64,000 nt of DNA from Gallibacter sp963558965 (GTDB taxonomy: Bacteria; Bacillota; Clostridia; Peptostreptococcales; Anaerovoracaceae). A program made the position numbers and the translations under genes. Every line of letters begins with the position of its first letter. Within the stretch, counting starts at the first letter, position 1. This document shows positions 53,990 to 62,943 of the stretch, piece by piece. The notes beneath the pieces are model-generated. The model ran no database searches, had not been told where the DNA came from, and worked only from the letters and a program-made list of their open reading frames with translations. The stretch is from contig CAUWIT010000010.1 of NCBI GenBank assembly GCA_963558965.1, positions 1 through 64,000 on the forward strand, written 5' to 3'.

Positions 53990-54352
53990 TTAGTGGTTGC
54001 CACATTCGTGTGCATGTGCATGTTCATGGCATACGCTACCAGTTGATTTTAGTGTACCAGCTAGGTATCCTTTTACTGCTTCTTCAGCTTCGCCTTCTGC
54101 TCCAACGATAACTTCGATTTTGTGTTCGTTGAAAATATCAATAGCTCCGCCGCCCATGCCACCAGAAATAATAACATTAACACCTAGGTCGTTTAGGTAG
54201 TTAGGTAAAAATCCTGGTCTATGTCCTGGGTTAGGAATTGATTCGCATTTTGTGATAACTCCATCTTCTGTTTCAAAAATGTTGAAGTTTTCACAATGTC
54301 CAAAATGTCCTGCTACAATTGTTCCTTCACTTGCTACTGCAATTTTAATCAT
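53990..54352 (-). CDS. NifX/NifB-C-type (DIMCO) metal-cluster protein
   Basis: A 120-residue protein of the dinitrogenase iron-molybdenum cofactor family: MIKIAVASEGTIVAGHFGHCENFNIFETEDG, then NVIISGGMGGGAIDIFNE. The C terminus HEHAHAHECGNH is rich in metal ligands. Such stand-alone proteins in anaerobes bind Fe-S or mixed-metal clusters outside nitrogenase. It is last in a four-gene cluster with two ferredoxin-type MinD ATPases and a second family member. Good ribosome site. Confidence 0.88.
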   Translation of the reverse strand: MIKIAVASEGTIVAGHFGHCENFNIFETEDGVITKCESIPNPGHRPGFLPNYLNDLGVNVIISGGMGGGAIDIFNEHKIEVIVGAEGEAEEAVKGYLAGTLKSTGSVCHEHAHAHECGNH

Positions 54353-54371
54353 CTTTTCTTCCTCCTTAAAG

Positions 54372-55241
54372 TTAACTTAAAATTATATTTCTAATATTTT
54401 TGTATATTTCTTTTATAGCTGCTTCGGCCTCACATGGAAAATCAACTACTGCTTTTCCCGCATTTACTGCTTTAACAGCTTGTTTATCAAATGGTATTTC
54501 CCCCACCATCGGTATTTCATTTTGGTGACAGTATTTTTTTATCTCATCTGTCATTTCCAAATTTGTATCAAATTTATTTACGCACACTACAACTTTTGTT
54601 CCAAAAGTGCTGGCTGTTTGAACTATACGTTTCATATCGTTTATGCCTGAGATTGATGGCTCTGCAACTATTAACACCACATCGGCTCCGCTCATAGATG
54701 ATATTACTGGGCATCCTATACCAGGTGAACCATCTACAATTGATATTTCAACATCTTCTGATGCTGCATCTCGAAGTTGAGTTTTAACTTCAGAAACGAG
54801 TTTGCCAGAGTTACCACTACCCATTCTCAATTTAGCAGTAGCAAAAACCCTATCCTCCTCAGTGTATAACATTTTTTCGCCGGATGGCTCATCGTCCAAA
54901 GTTATGGCGTCCTGCTTACACACAAGCTGACACACTCCGCAGCCTTCACATGCAAATTTATTTACAGTCAACCTACCTTCGCTGCTTAAAATACTATTGA
55001 ACTTGCACGCCTTTTGACAAGCGCCACAACCGATGCATTTATCCTGATTTATAGTAGCTTTTGGCATGCCGTAGTAATAACTTTTTTGCGGCTCATGGTC
55101 CATGCCCATAATCAAATGCAAATTTGGCGCATCTACATCGCAATCTGCAAATGCTTTGGCAGCTTCAAGTTTTATTAAACTGCTTGCTACAGTAGTTTTC
55201 CCTGTTCCGCCTTTTCCACTTAAAACAAGTAGCTGCTTCAT
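54372..55241 (-). CDS. Ferredoxin-MinD/Mrp-type ATPase 1
   Basis: A 289-residue P-loop ATPase, LLVLSGKGGTGKTTVASSL at the start (deviant Walker A), with an inserted pair of [4Fe-4S] motifs, CIGCGACQKAC and CEGCGVCQLVC (residues about 66-110), then the switch region IVDGSPGIGCPVISS. It belongs to the Mrp/MinD-like ATPases found with DIMCO proteins in strict anaerobes. The stop and start overlap with the next gene upstream (4 bases). A role in Fe-S or metal-cluster assembly or transfer is likely. It is paralogous to the neighbour at 55238. Confidence 0.87.
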   Translation of the reverse strand: MKQLLVLSGKGGTGKTTVASSLIKLEAAKAFADCDVDAPNLHLIMGMDHEPQKSYYYGMPKATINQDKCIGCGACQKACKFNSILSSEGRLTVNKFACEGCGVCQLVCKQDAITLDDEPSGEKMLYTEEDRVFATAKLRMGSGNSGKLVSEVKTQLRDAASEDVEISIVDGSPGIGCPVISSMSGADVVLIVAEPSISGINDMKRIVQTASTFGTKVVVCVNKFDTNLEMTDEIKKYCHQNEIPMVGEIPFDKQAVKAVNAGKAVVDFPCEAEAAIKEIYKNIRNIILS

Positions 55242-56074
55242 CTAACTGCCTCCTTTGCCTTTGCCAAAATTTCCTCAAAATGTCTTCTGTATTCATCAGA
55301 TGCCAAAGATAAGATTTCCCCGTCGGAATTCATTTTTCCAATTTTGCTGTCGAAAGGTATTTTACCGATTATGTCGATGCCTTTTTCCTGGCAAAACTTT
55401 TCCGAAGGATTTTCCCCATCTAGACACTTGTTAAGCACCACACCAAAAGGCTTACCCATAAGTTTGACAAGATCATATACCATTCCTAGATTGTGACTTC
55501 CAAAAATAGTTGGCTCGCCCACCAAAATACAATAATCCGCGTCTTTTATGCTGTCCATAACGATGCACGCACTTCCCGGCGGACAGTCTATAATCACCGT
55601 CTTGTCCTCGTCTTTGATATCCTCCATCATCTGACCGATAATCGGCGTTCCTGTCATCTCGCCCACATTTAGCATGCCGGAAATAATTTTCACATCGCCA
55701 CTCTGGCCTTCCCTAACGATGCCCACTTCTTTTTCCTTTTCGCCTACAGCCTCTGCAGGACATAGGATTTGGCATCCGCCACAGGAATGACATACTTCGT
55801 CAAACAAGAATATCTTGTTCTTTATGTATACTAGCGCGTTGAACTTACAGAAATCCACACATTTTCTACAACCTGTGCAGGCTTCCATATTAAAGTCTGG
55901 CAATGATACATTGATTGATTTTTCATTTTGCCAATCTGGCTTTAAAAACAAATGTCCGTTTGGCTCTTCTATGTCGCAATCTACATAAACTGAATTGCCT
56001 TCAGTACAAGCAAGGTTTACTGATAAAAATGTTTTACCTGTTCCACCTTTGCCACTTAGCACTGCAATTTTCAT
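55238..56074 (-). CDS. Ferredoxin-MinD/Mrp-type ATPase 2
   Basis: A 278-residue paralogue of the adjacent ATPase: IAVLSGKGGTGKTFLSVNLA, ferredoxin motifs CTGCRKCVDFC and CHSCGGCQILC, and IIDCPPGSACIVMDS. Pairs of such ATPases with two DIMCO proteins form a conserved cassette in sulfate reducers and Clostridia, where they may form a heteromeric complex. The gene begins one base after the end of a NifX-like gene. Confidence 0.87.
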   Translation of the reverse strand: MKIAVLSGKGGTGKTFLSVNLACTEGNSVYVDCDIEEPNGHLFLKPDWQNEKSINVSLPDFNMEACTGCRKCVDFCKFNALVYIKNKIFLFDEVCHSCGGCQILCPAEAVGEKEKEVGIVREGQSGDVKIISGMLNVGEMTGTPIIGQMMEDIKDEDKTVIIDCPPGSACIVMDSIKDADYCILVGEPTIFGSHNLGMVYDLVKLMGKPFGVVLNKCLDGENPSEKFCQEKGIDIIGKIPFDSKIGKMNSDGEILSLASDEYRRHFEEILAKAKEAVR

Positions 56075-56075
56075 T

Positions 56076-56456
56076 TTAGTTTGCTCCTCTTCCCTGGAAA
56101 CCGCCGTGGAATTCAGTTAGTTCATTTAGTTCTCCGTCTAAATACATTTTGATATTTTCCATAGCAGTTTTGTCTGTTGTTTTATATAATTTGATTTCTG
56201 CTGCCTTTAGCACTTCTACTGCGTTTTCTCCGCAACGAGGTGTTAGTAGGATTTCTACTTCTTCGTCAGCTATCTGCTGTGCTGCTTTGATGCCTGCACC
56301 GCCGCTAGCTTCGGCAGCATTATTTTCTATAAAATTAAAAGAATTGTCTTCTGTATTGTAGATGCCAAAATATGGTGTTCTTCCAAATGATACACATACT
56401 TTAGTATCTTCTGTTTTTTCTTCTACAGGTATAATAATCTTCATTTTTTTCTCCAT
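56076..56456 (-). CDS. NifX/NifB-C-type (DIMCO) metal-cluster protein 2
   Basis: A 126-residue member of the same family as the one at 53990: KIIIPVEEKTEDTKVCVSFGRTPYFGIYNTEDN, then GIKAAQQIADEEVEILLTPRCGENAVEVLKAA. It lacks the metal-rich C-terminal tail of the other copy. It heads the four-gene cassette. The ribosome site is moderate (GGAG), with two ATGs close together (MEKKMK). Confidence 0.87.
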   Translation of the reverse strand: MEKKMKIIIPVEEKTEDTKVCVSFGRTPYFGIYNTEDNSFNFIENNAAEASGGAGIKAAQQIADEEVEILLTPRCGENAVEVLKAAEIKLYKTTDKTAMENIKMYLDGELNELTEFHGGFQGRGAN

Positions 56457-56561
56457 TCTGCTAGATATTTACCTAGCTTTTATTTTCGGCATATGCCACT
56501 TACAACTACTATTATAATACTTTATTGGTATATGTCAATAATCTTACAAAGTTTTATACAA

Positions 56562-56612
56562 AAATAGGACTCCCCATCAGTAAACCTTATCACCAACGGA
56601 AGAGTCCATTTT
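56562..56612 (-). terminator. Terminator after cysteine desulfidase-like gene
   Basis: The minus strand shows GGACTCTTC and GGGGAGTCC arms (with G-T pairs) around a 20-base loop, followed by TATTTTTG. It separates the gene at 56625 from the NifX/MinD cassette. Confidence 0.65.
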
Positions 56613-56624
56613 CTCATATAAATA

Positions 56625-57902
56625 TTATTCGCCCATCATAATTTTAATAATATCTTCGTTTGTTTCTCTCATACCTTCTCTACCTAGACGGCCGATATTT
56701 TCAATAGTAGGTTCTACACCCTTACTTACAAGACCATCACCAGCATAGAACTGCTGACCGCGTTTGTACATATTGTATCCTAAAATACCAGCATCAACAG
56801 ATGAAGCAATCTTAGCAGCACATGAAGCTTTAGCCCCGTCGCAAACAATACCTGATGTAATCGCAAGAGCATTTACAACAGTATGTATAACTTCCTTGTA
56901 TCCGCCGCCACATAGATATGCAATACCTGCTCCAGCAGCTGCCCCTGCACTTACTGCACCGCAGTATGCTGACAGTCTACCGATACCAGTTTTTTGGTGA
57001 ATAGCAATTAGATTTGAAAGGGCCAACGCTCTGTAAGTTTTGTCTTCATCAGCACCAAACTCTTTTGCATACTCCAAAACAGGAAGAGAACAAGTCATTC
57101 CCTGGTTACCACTACCTGCATTAATAATAACTGGAAGCTCACAGCCATTCATACGAGCATCTGAACCTGCCGCAGCCATAGCTTTTGCACGAGTTCTAAC
57201 ATCATCTCCGTAAGTATCTAACAAAACAGAACCGATATTTGCACCGTAATCTCCTTTTAGACCTTCCTGAGCAATCGCTGTATTGTACTCAATCTGTCTG
57301 TCCAAAATTTCCTTAACATCGTTTACATCCATTGTATTTACAAAGTCCCAAATGCTTTCAACATCTAGTAAACTTCTATCTGTTAGACCTTCTTCATTTT
57401 CCCCTTCAACTGGGATATCAACTAGTTTTTCCCCATTTTTTTCAACTAATACAATGTTTGTATGATAGTTTGCTATTCTAACTTTTGCGTAATCTTCCCC
57501 ATTAAACACAGTTACTATAATCTCAAAAGTTATACCGCTGTCCACATGTTTAACTTCAATTGGAACAGTTTCCATAAATTTAGCCATAGCTTCTACCTCT
57601 TCAGGTGAAACTTCAGCAATTACTTCAAGTTCCTTTTCAGCTTTACCTGCAACTATACCTGCTGTTGCCGCTGCCGGTATACCCTTTAAATGATTTGTAT
57701 TTGGTACGATTACGCTTTTTACATTTTTAATAATACTGCCGCTAACCTCGATTTCAACTTTTTCTGGCATTGCTCCTAGGACTTCTCTTGCTTTAGCCGC
57801 TGCATAAGCTAGAGCGATTGGCTCTGTACATCCCATAGCCGGCACCAGCTCCTCACCTAAAATCTTTACATATGCATCATACTTAATATCCGTTTTTTTC
57901 AT
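56625..57902 (-). CDS. L-cysteine desulfidase / serine dehydratase alpha-like (CyuA/YhaM family)
   Basis: A 425-residue UPF0597-type protein. LVPAMGCTEPIALAYAAA holds the first conserved cysteine, ELPVIINAGSGNQGMTCSLPV and SAYCGAVSAGAAAGAGIAYLCGG the next, and GIVCDGAKASCAAKIAS the last, together an Fe-S cluster set. Family members split L-cysteine to pyruvate, ammonia and sulfide. The context of cysE, cysS and Fe-S ATPases nearby fits a sulfur role, though some relatives act on serine. It is 13 bases after a HD-domain gene. No obvious partner subunit. Confidence 0.85.
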   Translation of the reverse strand: MKKTDIKYDAYVKILGEELVPAMGCTEPIALAYAAAKAREVLGAMPEKVEIEVSGSIIKNVKSVIVPNTNHLKGIPAAATAGIVAGKAEKELEVIAEVSPEEVEAMAKFMETVPIEVKHVDSGITFEIIVTVFNGEDYAKVRIANYHTNIVLVEKNGEKLVDIPVEGENEEGLTDRSLLDVESIWDFVNTMDVNDVKEILDRQIEYNTAIAQEGLKGDYGANIGSVLLDTYGDDVRTRAKAMAAAGSDARMNGCELPVIINAGSGNQGMTCSLPVLEYAKEFGADEDKTYRALALSNLIAIHQKTGIGRLSAYCGAVSAGAAAGAGIAYLCGGGYKEVIHTVVNALAITSGIVCDGAKASCAAKIASSVDAGILGYNMYKRGQQFYAGDGLVSKGVEPTIENIGRLGREGMRETNEDIIKIMMGE

Positions 57903-57915
57903 TTTTTCTCTCCTT

Positions 57916-58365
57916 TTATGCGGGAATGACTCTATGGTTATTCCCCGCTTTTTTTATTTTGTCAATCATTTTCAAATACTTAGCTTGCCTTTTATAATCT
58001 TTTTCCGTAGGATTTTTTATCCTATCAATTTGAGAATTATGCTCCAAATCTGCAAGTTTTACTGTTTTGGCAACTGGATTTTTACAAAGATTTTCAATAT
58101 ATTTTTCATAATCCATATCTTTATCCCTAGTTAAAAGTTTTACAGCTTCGATAATTTCATCTGAAAATCCAGCGTTTTTTAAATCACCTGTTGTTGCCCA
58201 AGTGTCTTCAATTACATCATGTAAATATGCAACAGCTTTTGCTACGTCACCGTCTACATGGTCAGCAACATAGCATGGATGAACCAAGTAAGGCATTCCA
58301 CCTTTATCCTTTTGACCTTTATGAGCCTTTGTTGCAAAGTCCAAAGCCAATTTTGCATACTCCAT
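57916..58365 (-). CDS. HD-domain hydrolase (small RelA/SpoT-like hydrolase or Mesh1-like)
   Basis: A 149-residue single HD domain: AHKGQKDKGGMPYLVHPCYVADHV, then AYLHDVIEDTWAT (HD metal site) and KTVKLADLEHNSQIDR. It matches the SpoT hydrolase half without a synthetase domain, as in small alarmone hydrolases, so it may hydrolyse (p)ppGpp or another nucleotide. No domain for synthesis is attached. It lies 18 bases after a DUF2971 gene. Confidence 0.75.
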   Translation of the reverse strand: MEYAKLALDFATKAHKGQKDKGGMPYLVHPCYVADHVDGDVAKAVAYLHDVIEDTWATTGDLKNAGFSDEIIEAVKLLTRDKDMDYEKYIENLCKNPVAKTVKLADLEHNSQIDRIKNPTEKDYKRQAKYLKMIDKIKKAGNNHRVIPA

Positions 58366-58383
58366 AACATTGTCTCCTTTTAA

Positions 58384-59253
58384 CTAATATCTAAGATGTA
58401 TTTTGGATAGCATTACTTCAACATCGTATCCATAGTGCTGACTAAACAGCTCCATGCCAGCTTTTGCAAGGTCTACATGGTTTTTAGGCGCAACTGTAAT
58501 CTTTTTGATAAAGCTTTTTTCTCCCTTTACATCGATTTTAATATATGGCATCAAAAATCCATCTTTTGCACGAAACTCGATTTTCTCTGGATCACTTTCA
58601 ATAAAAACCATACGGTATTCTCTCTCTGCTGCAAACTCTTCCTGCTTGAAAAATAGAGAATAGATCGAGATAACTTCTAGAAATTCTTTGCAAAAACTGT
58701 TAAAACAAATAGCATCTACGTCATTCTCTGCACAGTACATAATCTGCTTAAATGGCATACCTATTCGCTGGGGTACTTTTTCAAAGAGCAAATCTCTTAT
58801 TATGGCCTTTTGCTCCTCCCACGAATAAATTAGATAACCGTGATGAACTATGCGGCGATTGTCACGAATACGCTCTAGCAACTCTGTGCTGTTAAACTCT
58901 AAGTTGTAACCTGTTTTGTCACCAAACTCCGCCCAAAGAGTTATGCTATCTGGATCATCTGAAAATGAAGTTATAAAGAACCACTGCTTTTCAAGAATAT
59001 CCAAGTGCTGATCCAATTTGTTTTTTAAAAGTTTGCGCATCTTCAAATCTTTGATTTCCTTGATTACCTGATCCACAACGTAAAGAGTGTAGTACATTTC
59101 CTTTGTGTCATTTAGAAAATCACTCTTTGTTGCATAAAATGCCATATCTCCTAAAATCCCTTGGACACCGTTGCTTTTTGTATAATGATAAATCGCTTGG
59201 TTGGGCTTTATCTGTTTAAGTTTTAAATGTTGCTTTGGCATATTTCTCACCAT
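58384..59253 (-). CDS. DUF2971-family protein
   Basis: A 289-residue cytoplasmic protein. IYHYTKSNGVQGILGDMAFYATKSDFLND is the family's N-terminal signature, followed by FITSFSDDPDSITLWAEFGDKTGYNLEF and REYRMVFI. DUF2971 proteins have unknown function and are often found in defence-linked or mobile contexts; the Y-T-K-S and N-D residues are conserved. Two possible starts lie close together (ATG at 59253 and 59241). No defence partners are visible here. It sits between two HD-domain genes. Confidence 0.75.
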   Translation of the reverse strand: MVRNMPKQHLKLKQIKPNQAIYHYTKSNGVQGILGDMAFYATKSDFLNDTKEMYYTLYVVDQVIKEIKDLKMRKLLKNKLDQHLDILEKQWFFITSFSDDPDSITLWAEFGDKTGYNLEFNSTELLERIRDNRRIVHHGYLIYSWEEQKAIIRDLLFEKVPQRIGMPFKQIMYCAENDVDAICFNSFCKEFLEVISIYSLFFKQEEFAAEREYRMVFIESDPEKIEFRAKDGFLMPYIKIDVKGEKSFIKKITVAPKNHVDLAKAGMELFSQHYGYDVEVMLSKIHLRY

Positions 59254-59286
59254 TCTCTCTGTTATAAAAGTTATTTTATTTTATTT

Positions 59287-59961
59287 TTAACATAATTTAC
59301 TTCCGTTTGCAATAAGTTTAAACTTATATCCTAAAACTTCTGAAGCTCTTTTGCACATAATCATACGATCTAAAAATATTTCAAAATAATCCATCAAGCT
59401 ACAAATATTATCGTCTAGCTCTAAATTTAGCTGGATGATTTTTTTCTCTTTGTCGATTTCAAGCATTGATGACAATGCAGCATAGTTTACTCTATCGTGT
59501 ATATCAAATCTTGCTTCTACTGGATTTTGCACACGATTTCTTCGTACATCTGTTTTATCTGCAAGTATAAGAGCTGCTGATATTGGATTTACTGATGTAC
59601 CTGTACTTTCATCGTGATGGCCTATTGCTGTCATAATCTTCATAGCATCTTTAAGTGGCATACCTAATCCCTTTAAAATGCCGTATGCAAGAATTGCTCC
59701 ACTGTGAGCGTGATCACTTCTGTTTACACTGTTTCCAATATCGTGCATATATCCCGCAATTTTACCTAGTTCTATATCGTGTTTGCTGTATTCTAGATTT
59801 TTTAAAATCCAACCAGCTCTCTGCGCTACCATTACGGCGTGTGTCTTAGAATGCTCTGTATATCCCATTGCTTTTAGCACGTTGTTACCTTCGTCTATAA
59901 GCATATTTATCTCTTTATTTTTTACTATTGATTTAAAATTGATTTTTTCCACTTTTCCCAT
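59287..59961 (-). CDS. HD-domain phosphohydrolase
   Basis: A 224-residue protein with a HD superfamily core: YTEHSKTHAVMVAQRAGWIL, IAGYMHDIGNSVNRSDHAHSG (HD metal pair), ITAIGHHDESTG (second histidine pair) and LADKTDVRRN (distal aspartate). The class hydrolyses phosphoester or nucleotide substrates; the true one is unknown. A strong ribosome site (AAGGAGG) precedes ATG. It is followed at 33 bases by the DUF2971 gene. Confidence 0.78.
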   Translation of the reverse strand: MGKVEKINFKSIVKNKEINMLIDEGNNVLKAMGYTEHSKTHAVMVAQRAGWILKNLEYSKHDIELGKIAGYMHDIGNSVNRSDHAHSGAILAYGILKGLGMPLKDAMKIMTAIGHHDESTGTSVNPISAALILADKTDVRRNRVQNPVEARFDIHDRVNYAALSSMLEIDKEKKIIQLNLELDDNICSLMDYFEIFLDRMIMCKRASEVLGYKFKLIANGSKLC

Positions 59962-60108
59962 TTTTTCCTCCTTAGCGTTTCTACTTCCAACGCTTTTCTC
60001 TTTTATTTCTTTACATCTTTTATCTATTTTATCTTATACTTTTGGTATTATGGAAACTATCAATTTCATGTTAAATTTATGTTAATATTAGTTGCTATTA
60101 CAACATAA

Positions 60109-60141
60109 AAATACCTTGCGTAAATTTCACACAAGGTATTT
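60109..60141 (-). terminator. Terminator after thrC
   Basis: AAATACCTTG and CAAGGTATTT arms are a perfect ten-pair inverted repeat. T runs follow on the minus strand, and it lies 16 bases after the thrC stop. It could also work for nothing on the plus strand, as no plus gene is near. Confidence 0.82.
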
Positions 60142-60156
60142 ATATCGATTTGATTT

Positions 60157-61629
60157 TTATAAACTATCTTTTACTGATTGTGGCATCTGATCAATATCTA
60201 AAACTCCAGTATGTCTGATTTCCTTGTTTTCCAAGTCTTTTAGACCAGCTGGGATTTTTACACCAGTTTTTTCATTAACAGCCTTAACGTATTCAAAACC
60301 GTTAGCACACTTATCTAGTCCAATTGCCAATGCTACACTATCTGCAAACTTGTATGGACTTGCTGTTGATGCAATTACAGTTGGAGTTTTATCACCAGTC
60401 TCTGCTACATAGTTTTCGTAAACTTTGTATGCAACAGCAGTATGTGTATCCATTAGGTAATTGTGCTCAGCATAAACCTTACCAATAGTTTCGTTAGTTT
60501 CTTCAACTGTAGCATAACCACCATAGAAATCACTTAGTCCAGCTTTAATCTTGTCGCTTACGCTATATACTTTTTCATTTTCCAAAGCATCCATAAGTCC
60601 CTTGATTTCAGCACCGTTGTTACCGCTTAAGTGGTAAAGCAATCTTTCAAGGTTACTTGAAATCAAAATATCCATAGATGGTGAGTTAGTTAAATGAAAA
60701 TCTCTTCTTATATCATAGATACCAGTATTTATAAAATCTGTTAAAACCTTGTTTTCGTTAGAAGCGCAAATAAATTTGCCCATTGGAATACCCATTTTAC
60801 CAGCGTAGTAAGCTGCAAGGATATTTCCAAAGTTACCTGTAGGCACTACAACATTCATAGACTGTCCATTTTCAAGTGTTCCTTTTTCAACTAGCTTGAT
60901 ATATGCGTAAACATAATATGCAACCTGTGGTACAAGTCTACCGATGTTAATAGAGTTTGCACTTGAAAGCTTAACACCTTTAGCAGCAAGCTCATCAGCC
61001 ATTTCATCATCATTGAAAATCTGTTTTACACCGCTTTGGGCATTGTCAAAGTTACCATTAATAGCAAAGACATGAGTGTTGTCTCCTTCTTGAGTAACCA
61101 TCTGACGCTCTTGCACTTCAGATACACCCTGATTTGGATAAAATACGATTATCTCAGTACCTTCAACATCAGCAAATCCCTCTAAAGCAGCCTTACCAGT
61201 ATCTCCAGAAGTTGCAGTTAAAATGCAAATCTTTTTATCTTCATTTTCTTTTTTCATAGCTGTAGTCAAAAGATAAGGCAAAATTGAAAGAGCCATATCT
61301 TTAAATGCCGCAGTTTTTCCATGATAAAGTTCTAAAAAATCAACTCCAGCGCTGTGAACAACTGGTACGATTTCCTCAGCTTCAAACTTGCTATCATAAG
61401 CCCCATCAACGCAGTGCTGCATTTCTTCATCTGTATAATCTGGGAAAAAAGCCTTTAAAATTTTAAAAGCAATTTCCTGGTATGACTTACCAACCATATC
61501 CTCAACTTTAAAAGGTAGTGCCGGTATTTCATCAGGAACATAAAGTCCCTTATCTTCTGCTAATCCCTGAATAATAGCTTCAGGCGCTGTCTTAAAAATC
61601 TTACTTCCTCTAGTGCTCTGATAATTCAT
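60157..61629 (-). CDS. thrC: Threonine synthase
   Basis: A PLP enzyme of about 490 residues that makes threonine from O-phosphohomoserine. YQSTRG near the N terminus and GLYVPDEIP are family features; HGKTAAFKDMALSILPYL has the PLP lysine (near residue 110), and LTATSGDTGKAALEGF the phosphate-binding loop. The frame is open to 61644, but ATG at 61629 follows GGAG at good spacing and gives a normal start. It directly follows an EamA exporter. No homoserine kinase gene is adjacent; the apgM-family gene at 13005 is a candidate for that step. Confidence 0.94.
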   Translation of the reverse strand: MNYQSTRGSKIFKTAPEAIIQGLAEDKGLYVPDEIPALPFKVEDMVGKSYQEIAFKILKAFFPDYTDEEMQHCVDGAYDSKFEAEEIVPVVHSAGVDFLELYHGKTAAFKDMALSILPYLLTTAMKKENEDKKICILTATSGDTGKAALEGFADVEGTEIIVFYPNQGVSEVQERQMVTQEGDNTHVFAINGNFDNAQSGVKQIFNDDEMADELAAKGVKLSSANSINIGRLVPQVAYYVYAYIKLVEKGTLENGQSMNVVVPTGNFGNILAAYYAGKMGIPMGKFICASNENKVLTDFINTGIYDIRRDFHLTNSPSMDILISSNLERLLYHLSGNNGAEIKGLMDALENEKVYSVSDKIKAGLSDFYGGYATVEETNETIGKVYAEHNYLMDTHTAVAYKVYENYVAETGDKTPTVIASTASPYKFADSVALAIGLDKCANGFEYVKAVNEKTGVKIPAGLKDLENKEIRHTGVLDIDQMPQSVKDSL

Positions 61630-61644
61630 AATTTTCATCTCCAT

Positions 61645-62526
61645 TTATTTCTCTTTTTTCCCCATAGGGATATTGCTTACAATTATCGCCACAAACATCA
61701 ATACACAACCGATAATCATGCGGCCCTCAAAAACTTCCCCTGCAAGTGTAACTGCAAAAAAAGTACCAAATACTGTCTCTGTAGACATAAGAATGGCTGT
61801 ATGGTTTGCCGGTGCTATCTTTTGACAAGTGTTTTGCAATATAAATGCAAAAGTTGTGTTTAAAAATACAAGCTGCAACATACCAAGCACTCCGCCAAAA
61901 CTTAAATCGGTAAGCTTAGCACCATCGCCAAAAATAAAACCAGCGAGTATAGACCAAATTGCACACATTCCTATTTGCACCAAAGCAAATGCCATAGGAT
62001 CCATATCGTCCTTCATAAATCTGCCTACAAGTATTACATGCAATGAAAAACTAATTGCAAATATAAATGTTAGTCCATCGCCAAGCCCTATGGTTAAATC
62101 ATCTTTTAGAGTCAAAAGTCCAATACCTATAAAGGCTATAATAGCTGCAATTATCATGTTTTTCGGCGCTTTTTCTTTAAAGAATACCCATGAAAGAAGG
62201 GGTACTAACACAGTGTACATACAGATGATAAATGTCTGTTTACCAGGTGTTGTATACTGAAGTCCTATGGTTTGAAGCATATTGCCAAAAAACATCATGC
62301 TGCCAATTAGAGCTCCCGCCTTCAAAGTCGCCTTGTTTAAAACCTTTAAATGTCTAATTGCACAAAAAAACATAACTACAAATGCAAGTCCGTATCGATA
62401 TGCCATTAAATCAAATGGTCCCATGTCTGCAAGTACATATTTTGCGGATACAAATCCCATTCCCCAAAACATTGCTACAAACAAAATACCGATCTCTGCC
62501 AAAATAACTTTTTTGTCTTTTACCAT
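61645..62526 (-). CDS. EamA-family (DMT) transporter
   Basis: A 293-residue protein with ten helices in two EamA repeats. VAMFWGMGFVSAKYVLADMGPFDLMAYRYG marks the first repeat, and FAISFSLHVILVGRFM the second. It lies immediately before thrC with one base between stop and start frames, so the two are coupled. Export of threonine, homoserine or a related amino acid is a reasonable idea from context only. The plus-strand EamA gene at 16757 is a distant paralogue. Confidence 0.85.
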   Translation of the reverse strand: MVKDKKVILAEIGILFVAMFWGMGFVSAKYVLADMGPFDLMAYRYGLAFVVMFFCAIRHLKVLNKATLKAGALIGSMMFFGNMLQTIGLQYTTPGKQTFIICMYTVLVPLLSWVFFKEKAPKNMIIAAIIAFIGIGLLTLKDDLTIGLGDGLTFIFAISFSLHVILVGRFMKDDMDPMAFALVQIGMCAIWSILAGFIFGDGAKLTDLSFGGVLGMLQLVFLNTTFAFILQNTCQKIAPANHTAILMSTETVFGTFFAVTLAGEVFEGRMIIGCVLMFVAIIVSNIPMGKKEK

Positions 62527-62619
62527 ATCTTATTCCTCTTTTTATTTTATTGTCTGACTTATATTTTAACATAGTTTTGCAAGAATTTACAGTATTACTT
62601 ATAATAACAACAAATAAAG

Positions 62620-62659
62620 TTGTCCCACCGACATTATATCTAGCATGTCAATGGGACAA
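62620..62659 (-). terminator. Terminator after DltC-like gene
   Basis: TTGTCCCA and TGGGACAA arms with inner GACAT/ATGTC pairing form a long hairpin 45 bases after the DltC-like stop. The T tract on the minus strand is weak (ACTTTATTTG). Confidence 0.65.
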
Positions 62660-62704
62660 TTGTTTTGCAATATTTATAAATATAAATACAAGTGTTATTA
62701 CAAG

Positions 62705-62926
62705 TTACTGTAGGCTTTCGATTAGAGCCCATAGAGCTTCAGCGCTGTTGAAGTTTTCTGGGATAATATCAGGTGCATTGATTTCAACATCAAATTCGTC
62801 GTTGATTTCACCTACGATTTCTAAAATTGCAAATGAATCTAATAGACCATCATCGATTAGAGTTGTGCAATTTCTAAAATCCACATCTGGATTAACTTCT
62901 TCTAAGATTTCTAATAACTTTTCCAT
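62705..62926 (-). CDS. Acyl/aminoacyl carrier protein (DltC-like)
   Basis: A 73-residue phosphopantetheinyl carrier protein. TTLIDDGLLDSFAILEIVGEIND contains the D-S-F site, with the serine near residue 31 that accepts the phosphopantetheine arm, and EINAPDIIPENFNSAEALWALIESL is the C-terminal helix. It resembles DltC, the D-alanyl carrier protein, but it stands next to a PLP-dependent decarboxylase, so it may carry another amino acid. Ribosome site GGAGGG. The adenylation gene is not in the window and may lie upstream. Confidence 0.88.
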   Translation of the reverse strand: MEKLLEILEEVNPDVDFRNCTTLIDDGLLDSFAILEIVGEINDEFDVEINAPDIIPENFNSAEALWALIESLQ

Positions 62927-62943
62927 TTCTAATTCCCTCCAAA

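Noticed and set aside
58384..59253. A defence island around the DUF2971 gene
   Set aside because: Its neighbours are ordinary HD hydrolases and thrC; no nuclease, toxin or restriction gene is nearby.
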